Below are positions 46,176-55,330 of a stretch of 64,000 nucleotides of DNA, piece by piece. A program made the position numbers and the translations under genes. The stretch spans positions 1 through 64,000 of the forward strand of contig NZ_LBAW01000015.1 of NCBI RefSeq assembly GCF_001648595.1, read 5' to 3'. How positions within the stretch are numbered: position 1 is the stretch's first letter; every line of letters starts with the position of its first letter. The notes below the pieces were generated by a model that searched no databases, was not told where the DNA came from, and was given only the letters and a program-made list of their open reading frames with translations. This DNA comes from Legionella bozemanae. GTDB taxonomy: Bacteria > Pseudomonadota > Gammaproteobacteria > Legionellales > Legionellaceae.

Positions 46176-46985
46176 TTATGGCGAAATACTGGCTCTGCTT
46201 AATGCAGTTGCAGCAAGGACGCCTACAGCGGCGATGCCGAGTGCCACAGCAGGTTTAAAAAAACTAAATTGATTTGATTTTTTTTCTTTCTCATTTGTTT
46301 TAAGCTCTTGGAGCATAGTAGGTCCCTGTGGCGGGCTTGCATTCACAATCATTCCTTCACGTGCTTTAATTTTTACCTCGGAAAATGGAATGTTATCCTT
46401 TTCAGCCTTCATAGTGTAATCACCGGGCGGGACGTTGATAAAAGCGACACCACCATCTAAAGAAGTCGCTTTTAATGTTTTGATAAAAGGATTGGTTTTA
46501 TGAATAATTGGAAAAATACCAAAATAAAAGGTTTTTGCATCGACTTTAGGAGACAACGACACCGTAACGCCCTCGACTCCTTGGGGGATATCATCCAGAG
46601 TGGTATTAGGCGGAGTAACCGTTGCCGCAATCTGGCAGGCTAGAGGATCTTCCGTTTCGCCCATTGCAAAAGAAAGAAATTTATACGCCATATTGGAAGG
46701 AACTTGGAATGAAATATTTTTTAGGAAGTTCTCATTATTTATTCCCTCAGGAGGAACAGTCAGAGTTGCTGTTTGTATCTTTTTATATCCTGACCAAAAA
46801 GATCCGGGCTTTTCAAAAACTAAAGTAAGAGACGTTCCAACAGGCCACTCAAATGGTCCAAATTTCCCAGAAGAGTCCGTCTTAAATTGTAACTGATCAT
46901 TTTCAAGTACCGTAATCGTTGCATCCACAATGGGCTGACCGGATATAAATGAACGAGCAAATCCAGATACCAATGTTGTTGTCAT
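46176..46985 (-). CDS. CarboxypepD_reg-like protein with C-terminal membrane anchor
   Basis: 269 residues. The N-terminal Ig-like/carboxypeptidase-regulatory domain (about 3-75: SGQPIVDATITVLENDQLQFKTDSSGKF...) and a second such unit (about 130-225, ending in VPPGDYTMKAEKDN) have the '...G.y.l.a...' pattern of CarboxypepD_reg. The last 25 residues form one hydrophobic helix (PAVALGIAAVGVLAATAL), a tail-anchor arrangement without a signal peptide. AAGGA precedes the ATG. A translocated tail-anchored effector is possible; function unknown. Confidence 0.65.
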   Translation of the reverse strand: MTTTLVSGFARSFISGQPIVDATITVLENDQLQFKTDSSGKFGPFEWPVGTSLTLVFEKPGSFWSGYKKIQTATLTVPPEGINNENFLKNISFQVPSNMAYKFLSFAMGETEDPLACQIAATVTPPNTTLDDIPQGVEGVTVSLSPKVDAKTFYFGIFPIIHKTNPFIKTLKATSLDGGVAFINVPPGDYTMKAEKDNIPFSEVKIKAREGMIVNASPPQGPTMLQELKTNEKEKKSNQFSFFKPAVALGIAAVGVLAATALSRASISP

Positions 46986-47514
46986 AATAAATTCCTTTTA
47001 AAAATCATGTAGAAAAGCCAAGAGCATCTATGAAGTTCCCGCAGATAATTACCAACACTCTAATGGGTTCTGTCGAAAATGAAAATACTCACTTACAGTA
47101 AATCCCTGGAAAAGCGATAACAGCTTAATTGCCTTACGAAAATAGCGCAATGTGGTATAGAAAAAGAAGGACAAAATCCCCTCTTTAACACCTATAAAAA
47201 TAAAAGCGCATTCTTATTTTAAATCAAATTGCAGCCATACACCGAGCCCCATCATCCACTCTTCTTTTAACTCGGTGAGGTCTCTTGCTGGTTGAAATAA
47301 AGTAGTTTGTGTATTTGAAAATTCAGGTTGCGCAGGCAATGCCATCCCACATCTTATTACTTATTTGATGGTGGAACAGTATAAGCAAGATAAGATTAAA
47401 AAGAGTTAAGAAATTGACAATTGACAATGATATGGAAAAAGTTGAATCTGGGCATAGAATTTCCCAATTTACTCGTCTTTTGTATCTTAAAAACTTACTT
47501 GGAAATAAATCACT
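46986..47514. other. Gene-poor gap
   Basis: The gap holds one small minus-strand frame (47214-47345, listed separately) and A/T-rich sequence otherwise. No repeat of the dispersed families and no clear promoter were seen. Confidence 0.4.
47214..47345 (-). CDS. Possible 43-residue microprotein
   Basis: ATG at 47345 opens a frame for MALPAQPEFSNTQTTLFQPA, continuing RDLTELKEEWMMGLGVWLQFDLK. The Trp-rich C-terminal end and balanced composition are unlike random AT-rich translation, but the Shine-Dalgarno is weak and it may be a gene remnant. Confidence 0.25.
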   Translation of the reverse strand: MALPAQPEFSNTQTTLFQPARDLTELKEEWMMGLGVWLQFDLK

Positions 47515-48702
47515 ATGGTCACTTTTAAAAAAATAATTTTCTTCTTTTTCTATTTCTTTTTAAGCATCACGTCTTATAGCCAATCACTCGAAAACGACAA
47601 GGAAATCCTAGTTAATTACAATTATCTAGGGACATTTTCTAAAGAGATAGCGCAAAAGGCATTAAAAAAAATGCCACCGCTTGATGTACTCGAAGCAAAT
47701 TATGAGGTGACTCTTTATAAAATCAACTATAAAACTCCAGCTCCTGATAGTCAGATAACTATTGCTTCTGGCCTGGTCGCTGTACCTCGTGTAACAAACA
47801 CGCTAGGAATTGTCAGTTATCAGCATGGTACCCGCTTCAAGCACGAGGATGCTCCCTCCAGAATGAAAGAGGGCGATTATGTGTATCCTGCTTTGTTTGC
47901 CAGTCATGGTGGTTATCTGACAGTGATGCCCGATTACCTTGGGTTAGGGGATAATGAATTACCTCTACATCCTTATGTACAATATGAAACATTGGCCAGC
48001 AGCAGTGTGAATATGCTTTTAGCGGCCAAAGAGCTTGCCAAAATTATAAAAATCGAACTCAATGATCAACTCTATATTGGCGGTTACTCAGAGGGCGGAT
48101 TTTCCTCTTTGGTCCTATTTGAGTTACTTGCCACTCAATATCCACATATACCGGTTACTGCTGTTGCTTTAGGGTCTGCACCTTATGACTGGGATGAAAC
48201 CATGAAATTTATTATGTTGAATCCGGGCCCACGAGCTACTGCGTATTTAGCATATTTTTTCTATTCATTGCAAACCTATAAAAATTATTGGGCTGATTTA
48301 AATCAAATCTTTGTCAGCCCTTACAATATCCTCATTCCAGAATTATTTGACGGCCTCCATGCCACCAAAGAAATACTGGATGCGCTACCGCAAAATCCAG
48401 CATTAATTTTTCAGCCGGAATTTTTTGAGGCTATCTTAAATCATACAGCGAGCAACTCAGAGAAATTGAAGAACTATTTCAATCATTATGATTTTTCTCC
48501 AACAGCACCATTACTGCTTGTTGGCACAAAAGGAGATAGGGATGTTCCTTACCATGGAGCTGAAATTGCTTACGAACAATTTACAAAATACAGTAGTGCT
48601 GTCTTTATCCAATCAGTCAGCGACACACTCGATCATCGGGATGCAGGCCCATATGTCTTTTATGAAATGCTGCAATTTTTTAAGCGTTCTCATACTAAAT
48701 AA
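47515..48702 (+). CDS. Secreted lipase-like alpha/beta hydrolase
   Basis: 395 residues with a very hydrophobic signal peptide (IIFFFFYFFLSITSYSQS, cleavage about residue 22-24). Nucleophile elbow GYSEGG with Ser192. The acid is likely an Asp in GTKGDRDVPY and the base His in DTLDHRDAGP. Overall layout (oxyanion region SYQHGT, then PDYLGLGDN) matches secretory lipases of the LIP family (PF03583). It probably acts on esters or triglycerides in the periplasm or outside via type II secretion. Single gene. Confidence 0.8.
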   Translation: MVTFKKIIFFFFYFFLSITSYSQSLENDKEILVNYNYLGTFSKEIAQKALKKMPPLDVLEANYEVTLYKINYKTPAPDSQITIASGLVAVPRVTNTLGIVSYQHGTRFKHEDAPSRMKEGDYVYPALFASHGGYLTVMPDYLGLGDNELPLHPYVQYETLASSSVNMLLAAKELAKIIKIELNDQLYIGGYSEGGFSSLVLFELLATQYPHIPVTAVALGSAPYDWDETMKFIMLNPGPRATAYLAYFFYSLQTYKNYWADLNQIFVSPYNILIPELFDGLHATKEILDALPQNPALIFQPEFFEAILNHTASNSEKLKNYFNHYDFSPTAPLLLVGTKGDRDVPYHGAEIAYEQFTKYSSAVFIQSVSDTLDHRDAGPYVFYEMLQFFKRSHTK

Positions 48703-48866
48703 GAGGATATTGCCGGGGCATCAGTAATCTTTTGTACTTCCACATCGAGACGAGGTATGGCCGCCAAATCCAACGGCCGATCGCGCACTCCCGCAATAAA
48801 CGCGCATCCCTCATGCTCACAAGAAGAGTCGCAATTTTTGCTTCAAAGCAACACCAGATGATAAAA

Positions 48867-49313
48867 TCATCTATATCCAACGTTCATGACGTAATCGCGT
48901 AATATAGAACTCTCAAATTCTGCTTTTTCCATAAGTACCAAAAGAACATCACGAGCGTTAATTACCCCTAATGGTTTGGAATTCTCGTCGATGATAGGAA
49001 CATGCAAAAGATTATGCTCCTTCATCGTTGACCATACATCTCGCAACAAGTCGCTTGGGCGGCAGTAAATAACATCTTTGGTCATCACCGTCCCAACAGG
49101 AACCGTACAGCCACAACCTTGGCAAACCGCCATCATGCGAACAACATCCGTTCGAGTGACTATACCTACCATTGTTCCATCCTTGTTACAAATTACGACA
49201 AGATTGATATGTCGGCCATCAAGGAATTTGGCAGCCTCCAGTAATGGAGCATCATCTCTTACACTAACAAGACGTTTCTGCGCGATAGGAACTATTTCCT
49301 CTACAAATGCCAT
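48867..49313 (-). CDS. CBS-domain pair protein with a cysteine cluster
   Basis: 148 residues. GAAGGAAGG immediately upstream selects the ATG at 49313 over a TTG at 49331. Two CBS domains (about 10-70 and 82-140) carry the usual VGIVTRTDVV and LGVINARDVL ends. The linker between them holds CQGCGC (about 71-76), an uncommon CxxCxC insertion that could bind a metal or iron-sulfur cluster. CBS pairs bind adenine nucleotides; no catalytic domain is attached, so it is probably a regulatory module. Confidence 0.8.
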   Translation of the reverse strand: MAFVEEIVPIAQKRLVSVRDDAPLLEAAKFLDGRHINLVVICNKDGTMVGIVTRTDVVRMMAVCQGCGCTVPVGTVMTKDVIYCRPSDLLRDVWSTMKEHNLLHVPIIDENSKPLGVINARDVLLVLMEKAEFESSILRDYVMNVGYR

Positions 49314-49533
49314 AGAACCACCTTCCTTCAATCATTGATGAGATCTTAATCCATTATTAGAAGCAATGGGTAATATACGGATAATTATAGCCTATTGTAT
49401 AAAGAATATAAGAAATAAATTGAGTACCAAAAAACATCATGCAACAGACAAGAATTATAGGGCTAACTTAATCTCTTTGTGTCAGCCCCTTAAATCTCGA
49501 ATATTATAACCCCTACAAACCTGGAGATTGAGT

Positions 49534-50298
49534 TTAATTTCTTCCAGCCATAACACCTCCATCGACATTGATGATCTCTCCGGTGATCCAGCTTGCTTTA
49601 TCTGAGAGAAGGAATTCAATGGCGTTAGCGACATCCGTTGTTTTACCTATCCTGCCAAGGGGATGAAACTCATTAAAATCCTGTAGTGATGTTTCAATTT
49701 TATCTTCGGCTATAAATGACTTGTAGATAGGGGTCGCTACTACCGCAGGCGCTACGGCATTCACCCTGATGTTGTGATCTGCCAGTTCCATAGCTAAATG
49801 TTGCGTCAACGAATGAAGTCCCGCTTTTTGCATGGAATAAGCTGAAGAAGGAGTAGCCTTGACCGCTTGCTTTGCCCACATGGATCCAATATTAACTATT
49901 GAACCACCTCCATTTTGTTTCATTTTTGCTGCAACAGCCTGAGTAATAAAAAAGAATGCTTTGTTGAGATTTACTTGCAGATCATAATCGGCTTCTGTAT
50001 GGTCTAAAAAGCTTATGGGTTTAAAATAGCCGGCAGCATTAACCAGATATTTTATTGCACGTGCTTCATTTTTTATTTTTATAACAAATTGCGTCACATG
50101 TGCTTGATCATAAAGATCACTAACTAAATATTCTATTTTGTCTCCAATTTGTTTTAGTTCATCAATCGCATGTTTTAGCTTTTGTTCATCCCTTCCTGTA
50201 ATCAGGAGATCAAGGCCACTTGTTGCAAGTCTTTTTGCTGTTTCCAGTCCCATTCCACTGGCTCCCCCCACAATAATCGCTAAATTTTGATTGCACAT
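49534..50298 (-). CDS. SDR family oxidoreductase
   Basis: 254 residues from the ATG at 50298; a GTG nine bases earlier is less likely given the AAGG spacing. Classical short-chain dehydrogenase: GGASGMGLET (cofactor glycine motif, about 9-18), NAAGY, a Ser in IGSMWAKQ, Tyr-x3-Lys in SAYSMQKAG, and the late IRVNAVAPAVVATPIY and ITGEIINVDGG motifs. It is divergent from an HxlR-type regulator across a promoter with two direct operator repeats, so it is probably that regulator's target. Substrate unknown. Confidence 0.88.
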   Translation of the reverse strand: MCNQNLAIIVGGASGMGLETAKRLATSGLDLLITGRDEQKLKHAIDELKQIGDKIEYLVSDLYDQAHVTQFVIKIKNEARAIKYLVNAAGYFKPISFLDHTEADYDLQVNLNKAFFFITQAVAAKMKQNGGGSIVNIGSMWAKQAVKATPSSAYSMQKAGLHSLTQHLAMELADHNIRVNAVAPAVVATPIYKSFIAEDKIETSLQDFNEFHPLGRIGKTTDVANAIEFLLSDKASWITGEIINVDGGVMAGRN

Positions 50299-50367
50299 AT
50301 TCCTCACCTTTTTAGTTTATAAAAATCTGTTCCGTGGAGTATGAGCAATATATAATCCTAAAAAAAG

Positions 50368-50403
50368 TAGGTACTTAATGGTACACTAGGTACTTATTGG
50401 TAC
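50368..50403. promoter_or_regulatory. Double HxlR operator (17-base direct repeats)
   Basis: TAGGTACTTAATGGTAC (50368-50384) and TAGGTACTTATTGGTAC (50387-50403) differ at one base and lie 19 bases apart, each with GGTAC half-sites. They sit between the divergent SDR and HxlR-family genes, where such regulators bind. Confidence 0.75.
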
Positions 50404-50431
50404 CTATTATTGAATTATTTGAAGAAAAAAG

Positions 50432-50752
50432 TTGAAGCAAAAAATACCTCTAAAAACAGCAACAATGGTTGAAACAATTTACGGTTGTAAATGGTCACTC
50501 ACCATTTATTCTCTTTTGCGAGAAGGCGTTAACCGTCCCGGGGAAATGGTGCGCCGCGTTGACGGTCTCACCACAAAAGTTTTAAATCAATGCCTCAGAA
50601 AAAATATTGAATTCGGTATTCTTAGCAAGAAGGATTTTCATGAAATTCCGCCCAGAGTGGAGTATTTTGTTACCCCCTTTGGAGAAAAATTTTTAAAGAT
50701 TCTCGATGAGATTGAAGAATTGAATCGTTCCATTGACCCACAAAATCATTAA
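50432..50752 (+). CDS. HxlR-family transcriptional regulator
   Basis: 106 residues, winged-helix HxlR type: IYGCKWSLTIYSLLREGVNRPGEMVRRV...LTTKVLNQCLRKNIEFGIL...PPRVEYFVTPFGEKFLKIL. This follows the family pattern (GxKWxxxIL...RF.EL...GIS.K.L...L..L...G.I.R...PP.VEY.LT..G). The start is TTG at 50432; an ATG at 50465 is possible. The N-terminal cysteine typical of redox-sensing members is absent, so an aldehyde- or quinone-type ligand is not implied. Probably represses the divergent SDR gene and itself through the repeats at 50368-50403. Confidence 0.85.
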   Translation: MKQKIPLKTATMVETIYGCKWSLTIYSLLREGVNRPGEMVRRVDGLTTKVLNQCLRKNIEFGILSKKDFHEIPPRVEYFVTPFGEKFLKILDEIEELNRSIDPQNH

Positions 50753-51064
50753 ATCTATTCTAACTTACAGAAGACCGATAAAATGAGACGTTTCATAGGA
50801 ACGAACTCCTAGAATATTTTGCAGCCAATTCTCTCCTCGAAAATAAATAATAACTTAACCAAAACGAATTCACCAGTTTATAAAGTTCGTAAAAGCAACA
50901 ATTTCAGTGAATATCTTATGAGAATGTTAACTCGTTTAACTTTTTTAATTTTAACATGTGGATAGACAGGAATAACGAGTGCCATTACTATTTGGATGGG
51001 CCAATCACATTTGTACGCCTGGCATACAAATACGATTAGCATTGGATTGTTACTATTTCATTGT
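50753..51064. other. Gene-free stretch
   Basis: Downstream of the regulator gene the 312 bases are AT-rich with no credible Shine-Dalgarno plus frame. Frames on the plus strand from 50979 overlap the minus-strand metallopeptidase gene and are shadows. Confidence 0.4.
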
Positions 51065-51732
51065 TCAATGGAAAAAATTCCTTTTCATTTTTGTCAACGT
51101 TATTTCCTTTTCTTTATTCCATTGTTTCTGGGAAAACAAGGTTCCTGCGACAAAAATAGAAATGCTTTCCGTACTCTTTTGTTCTGACAATGGCGCGTCT
51201 TCTTCAAGTTTAAATTCTTGTGTAATCGTTTCAACCAGCTGCGCAAGATATTTATTCTCAGAAACCCCTTTATTATAGTAGGAAAGACGCTTCTTAAAAA
51301 ACGATTGAATATCGCTGAAAGTACAACCAAACAGCAGAGGGCTTTTCGTTTCTAATAGTTTGCGCATGACTTCGATTTCATAGATATATGCATTTGCTTC
51401 AGTATTTGCGATTTTGCTGCAACATTAAAAGCATGCCCTGCTTCATGAATAATCGCACCAATCATATCAATCTTTTTTTGTTCAAAAAAACTTATCTTTA
51501 AAGCAATGGTTTGGTTCATGACCCAATTTTTATGAAGGTGTCCTAATAGTTTGTACGTACTTTTGTTGATAAAGATAGCGGGATTACCCTGAACACCTAC
51601 AAAGTCATGCGGTGGTTTTAAAATATCAATTTGAAGTTGCGGAATTGAAGCAGTAATACCGTTATTAAGTCCATTCCAACCCATTTCGCGGCATTCTTCT
51701 ATGAGCAATCTAATGTGATAGCTTGTCAGCAT
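51065..51732 (-). pseudogene. HExxH zinc metallopeptidase-like gene with a frameshift
   Basis: AAGGAG selects the ATG at 51732 (MLTSYHIRLLIEE). The first frame carries the zinc motif in IIHEAGHAFNVAA and then ends nonsensically (KSQILKQMHISMKSKSCANY). The next frame continues as ANTEANAYIYEIEVMRKLLE, which supplies the expected third zinc ligand (Glu in TEANAY) and helix, and runs to 51065. Adding one A to the A4 run at 51412-51415 (minus-strand reading) would join them as HEAGHAFNVAAKIANTEANAY, about 223 residues. So this is a single-base deletion in a homopolymer, a sequencing error, or less likely programmed frameshifting. Confidence 0.75.
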
Positions 51733-52076
51733 GGTATACACTCCTTGTCTATAAATTCCCATAAAAATCAAATTAAAATCAACTTGACTAATAGTTGCAA
51801 AGCCATTATTGCGGATCAATTTTTACCAGTCAATACATTTGGTGATCATTTGGTTTTTATTTGATTTATTTTGTTAAAAATAATCGAAAGAGAGTCAATA
51901 AGTGCGCATAACTTAAGAATTCTGGCACGTTGATTATAGAAAGTGCTGCAAGTAAAATTTTGAAGAGTACTTATGCCGTTACAGACCACCGATTACTGCT
52001 CTATGAGAAGGTAGGGCACAAAAAATTCACCCTACCTATAAAGAAATTTCTATAGCTAGCATGCGCTGAGCGGGTA
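51733..52076. terminator. Gap with a hairpin terminator for the next minus-strand gene
   Basis: GGTAGGG (52010-52016) and CCCTACC (52030-52036) form a perfect 7-bp stem. Read on the minus strand, the loop is T-rich and the stem lies just beyond the stop of the gene at 52077. No gene is supported in the rest of the gap. Confidence 0.5.
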
Positions 52077-52841
52077 TCAGCACATACCCATCCCTTTTTG
52101 TTGTATTTTTTCCAGAGCTTCTGTGTCAGGCACCACTTCATCAAGAGAAAAATAATCACGAGTAATAGGATCACGTCGTAACTCAGGGCGTTGTGGATGG
52201 CGCTCCCTTATAGCGAGAATTTCTGTTAAATCATAAAGCTCATTCCCGACCCCACCTTCCAAACGTGAATTGGGTAATCGCACTGGAATTTTGGGCACGC
52301 TAAAACCAATAGGAGAACGCATGGAGTTACCAAATATTGCTGTATTCAGTGTTTGAAGCAACCCAGCATCCGCATGAGGAGTACAACATTGAACAATATG
52401 CTCCTGCATCTTGCTACTAAATCGATCCCATCGTAACCTTATCCCCTCAGGAATTACATTCCATATTTTTTCGTCCACTTTTGCAGAGCCGGAAGTTAAT
52501 CCAAGTGCTTGAGCAAATTTTGCGATATTCACATGAGAAATTTTTACGCATGGAATCGTTACTTTCTCGCCGTCAACTTCAGCTTTTATTACTGCGTCCT
52601 TTAGTTCAAACGCCCCTTTTTCAGCTGCCTTACGAAAAAAAGCCAAAAATAACTCAGCCCTTTCTTTTCTACGTGGAATTGGAGGATTTTGCGTGCTTTC
52701 TCGAATAACAATGTCCGCTCCCGACCGCATCACTCGATAATGCTGAGCACAATTTATCGCTTCTAATATTTTATTAGTTATCAATTCAACAAACTTTGCA
52801 CCTTGTCGCTCTTTTTCTGCACTTTCACTTCTCATTTGCAT
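52077..52841 (-). CDS. Uncharacterised 254-residue protein, possible effector
   Basis: Soluble, helical N-terminal half and a basic arginine-rich C-terminal half. The last 50 residues (ERHPQRPELRRDPITRDYFSLDEVVPD...) contain DPIT, which recalls the start of a U-box, but the rest of a U-box is not there. No signal peptide or membrane segments. The Shine-Dalgarno before the ATG is weak. It lies alone between minus-strand genes. Function unknown. Confidence 0.55.
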   Translation of the reverse strand: MQMRSESAEKERQGAKFVELITNKILEAINCAQHYRVMRSGADIVIRESTQNPPIPRRKERAELFLAFFRKAAEKGAFELKDAVIKAEVDGEKVTIPCVKISHVNIAKFAQALGLTSGSAKVDEKIWNVIPEGIRLRWDRFSSKMQEHIVQCCTPHADAGLLQTLNTAIFGNSMRSPIGFSVPKIPVRLPNSRLEGGVGNELYDLTEILAIRERHPQRPELRRDPITRDYFSLDEVVPDTEALEKIQQKGMGMC

Positions 52842-52939
52842 GATTCATTCTCACAACCATTAATCTTGTGATAAATTATAACAAAAAGGTTGTAATATGA
52901 CCATAAAATCCGATTATTATTAAAGATAAGGTGGTTTTC

Positions 52940-53695
52940 TTAGAGAACATGCCCTCCATCAACTGCAATGACTTTTCCGGTGATCCAATTGGCTTTTTCT
53001 GAAGCCAGAAATAAAACCATATTTGCAATATCATCAGGGGTTCCGGCTCTTTGCAAAGGAATATTGCTCACATAATATTGCCACAATTCCGGGTTACTGG
53101 AAGCTGTATCTTCATTCATTCCCGCTTCAATAACACCAGGCGCAACCGTATTCACGCGGATGCCGTATTGTGCTAAATCGACGGCAGCATGTTTTGTCCA
53201 TTTATTCAGTGCCGCCTTCGAAGCACCATAACCAATTCCCTTTGTCATCGTTATAATGCCGCTGATTGAAGAAATATTTAAAATACACCCCTTCTTGCCG
53301 TTTTCCACCATATTTTTGGCACACAATTGCGCTAAATAAAGTGGCGAAATAGTATTAACCTGAAAAACTTGCTGCATTTTTTCTGGGGGCAATTCAAATA
53401 TCGTTTCCCGACAAAGCATGCCAGCATTATTAACTAATACATCCACATAGCCTAAATACTCCATCGCTTGTTCGGCAAAAGTTGCAACATGGTCCATTTT
53501 GGAAAAATCAGCATAAAATGCTTTTGCATTTCTCCCTGTTGCTTTAATCGCTTGAATCGTGTCTTCCGCACCTTGTGCATCACTGTGGTAACTAATAACA
53601 ACATCTGCGCCTTGCTCTGCAAAAACTACGGCTATTCTTTGACCAATACTGCGGTTAGCCCCCGTGACAATAACTTTTTTCTCTTTAAAATCCAT
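52940..53695 (-). CDS. SDR family oxidoreductase
   Basis: 251 residues; AAGGA spacing selects the ATG at 53695 over one six bases upstream. Classical SDR: TGANRSIGQRI (about 11-21), NNAGML, Ser in ISSISG, Tyr-x3-Lys in GYGASKAAL, IRVNTVAPGVIEAGM, and the C-terminal WITGKVIAVDGG. It resembles glucose 1-dehydrogenase/3-oxoacyl reductase-type enzymes using NADP (a TGANR loop rather than an acidic strand end). It is a distinct paralogue of the SDR at 49534. No operon partner. Confidence 0.88.
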   Translation of the reverse strand: MDFKEKKVIVTGANRSIGQRIAVVFAEQGADVVISYHSDAQGAEDTIQAIKATGRNAKAFYADFSKMDHVATFAEQAMEYLGYVDVLVNNAGMLCRETIFELPPEKMQQVFQVNTISPLYLAQLCAKNMVENGKKGCILNISSISGIITMTKGIGYGASKAALNKWTKHAAVDLAQYGIRVNTVAPGVIEAGMNEDTASSNPELWQYYVSNIPLQRAGTPDDIANMVLFLASEKANWITGKVIAVDGGHVL

Positions 53696-54035
53696 GTCCA
53701 TCCTTAAAAATGTTCAGTTAAAATCTCTTTTTATTTTTTAACTCACATGCGGGAAGCAAACCAGAAAAAGTGCACATTACTCCCGTCTTGCTGCACCCCG
53801 TGCAATTTCTTTATTTTTATAATAACAAATCATTATGAAATAAAGACAATAATTGAAAAACTCAATTTTTTTTGCGGACAACTGTATTCTCCCTAATCGT
53901 ATTGGAGCACATACAAAGCTTTTTCACTTGGCTGAGGATTAATAAAATCTTATTGAAAAAATTAAACACCTTGACACCGTACCTGTCGCCCTGTAGAAAT
54001 TAAGCATCAATAAGGGACTAAAAAGGAGGAAGTTT
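53696..54035. other. Gene-free stretch before the coiled-coil gene
   Basis: 340 bases with no supported frame. It ends in an unusually strong Shine-Dalgarno (AAAAGGAGGAAG) for the gene at 54036. TTGACA-like CTTGACACCG occurs at about 53972 without a good -10 at standard spacing. Confidence 0.4.
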
Positions 54036-55232
54036 ATGGAAGGAAAATTGGAGCGCTACCAGCAAGAAATTAACACTGCAACCCAGCCCATTTTTACACG
54101 GCTGGAGCACTATCGTAAGGCCATGTTTGACATAAGAAAATTATTAATGAACTATTTTTTTAATCCAGGGCGAACACAAAAGCTCACTGAAGTTGCCAAA
54201 GGAGAAGAAATCGTTTTTAGCTTCAATCTGGTTCAAAAAAACATGGAAAAATGTCTGGTCGATGAGCATCAATTAGTAGAGACGGCTCAAGCAATGATCG
54301 ATACAGAAAAAAATCCAAGTCTTGTAGCAGCTTTTGATAGTCATGTTTTACAGAGCGGCTTGCCGCTGGAATTTCGCGAACAAGAAGGCCTGTATCTCTT
54401 TAAACCAGAGAAACCCTACACACCAATGGCGCAAATTTTTATGCATCAATTTGCTTATGCACTGGGTGCTTATCGCCTATGTTTGGGCGTTGGTGAAACC
54501 TATTTTACTCTCTATAATCACCAAGGAATGTCCACTAAACAGCTGCAAAATTACATTGACGCAGCGAATGATTTAAAACAACAAATTACAGAGGAAGTCG
54601 ATTTAATTGCGTTACATAAACAGGCAAAAACAATAGAAAATGAAATCATAGCCTTATTGCGAACTGAGAAAGTACATGAAGGATTAAATCAATTTAAGTA
54701 TGATATCGACTCGCTCAAAATAAAATTGGTTGGATTATTGGAAGCCGGAGCACTTCATTTACAAAATTGCTATAAAGACTTTCCTAACAATGCTATATTT
54801 TGGATAGTGCATGATCGAAGTTGGCATACACTCGTCAAAACTATTTCAGGTCTTCTCTATGAGAAATATGATTATTCTACTTTATACAGTACATTCGAAA
54901 TTAATAAAGAAATTATTGGGCGGATTAAAGCAGAAATAGACCATTTTTATTCCATAGTGTTTGAAAAAGAACCCTTGCTTAAAATTGAATTATTAAGAAA
55001 AGCAGCAAACCTTATTAGTGAAGCAAAAATTGATATACTCGCAAAACTTGCTGAAAACAAGATAGAATTGATTGAAGCACCAAAAAAAATAGGTATGTTT
55101 TCCACCCACCCTTCTAATAGTATTTATGGGCTTATGCTCGCCTATCAACAAAGACAATTAGCACTTGTGAATACATTTGGAGAAGCAAACATTGCTGAGG
55201 AGGAGAAAGAAGAATTTAGCCCAAGCATTTGA
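54036..55232 (+). CDS. Helical coiled-coil protein, candidate Dot/Icm effector
   Basis: 398 residues, no signal peptide. Almost entirely alpha-helical, with a coiled coil at about 180-260 (LKQQITEEVDLIALHKQAKTIENEIIALL). No enzyme motif is seen. The C-terminus (GEANIAEEEKEEFSPSI) is a textbook E-block followed by small residues, as recommended for Dot/Icm translocation. A very strong ribosome site precedes it. Family not recognised. Confidence 0.7.
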   Translation: MEGKLERYQQEINTATQPIFTRLEHYRKAMFDIRKLLMNYFFNPGRTQKLTEVAKGEEIVFSFNLVQKNMEKCLVDEHQLVETAQAMIDTEKNPSLVAAFDSHVLQSGLPLEFREQEGLYLFKPEKPYTPMAQIFMHQFAYALGAYRLCLGVGETYFTLYNHQGMSTKQLQNYIDAANDLKQQITEEVDLIALHKQAKTIENEIIALLRTEKVHEGLNQFKYDIDSLKIKLVGLLEAGALHLQNCYKDFPNNAIFWIVHDRSWHTLVKTISGLLYEKYDYSTLYSTFEINKEIIGRIKAEIDHFYSIVFEKEPLLKIELLRKAANLISEAKIDILAKLAENKIELIEAPKKIGMFSTHPSNSIYGLMLAYQQRQLALVNTFGEANIAEEEKEEFSPSI

Positions 55233-55330
55233 CCTGTAAAAATGACTATCTATAACAAACCATAATTGTTATGATAATTCAGTGGAAAATGCTATAACCT
55301 CATGGTAAAAAACAATTTTTAAGGAATAAT

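Noticed and set aside
48695..48880. 61-residue minus-strand frame after the CBS gene
   Set aside because: Arg/Cys-rich, no ribosome site, in the 3-prime gap between convergent genes.
50979..51278. Plus-strand frames of 63-99 residues
   Set aside because: They lie antisense to the frameshifted metallopeptidase and have shadow-like composition.
52077..52230. U-box at the C-terminus of the 254-residue protein
   Set aside because: Only a DPIT motif and a PD turn match; the rest of the U-box (second DPV, GHTYD-type segment) is missing.
49534..53695. The two SDR genes as one duplicated operon
   Set aside because: They are too different in the cofactor loop and flanks and are separated by unrelated genes; independent paralogues are more likely.
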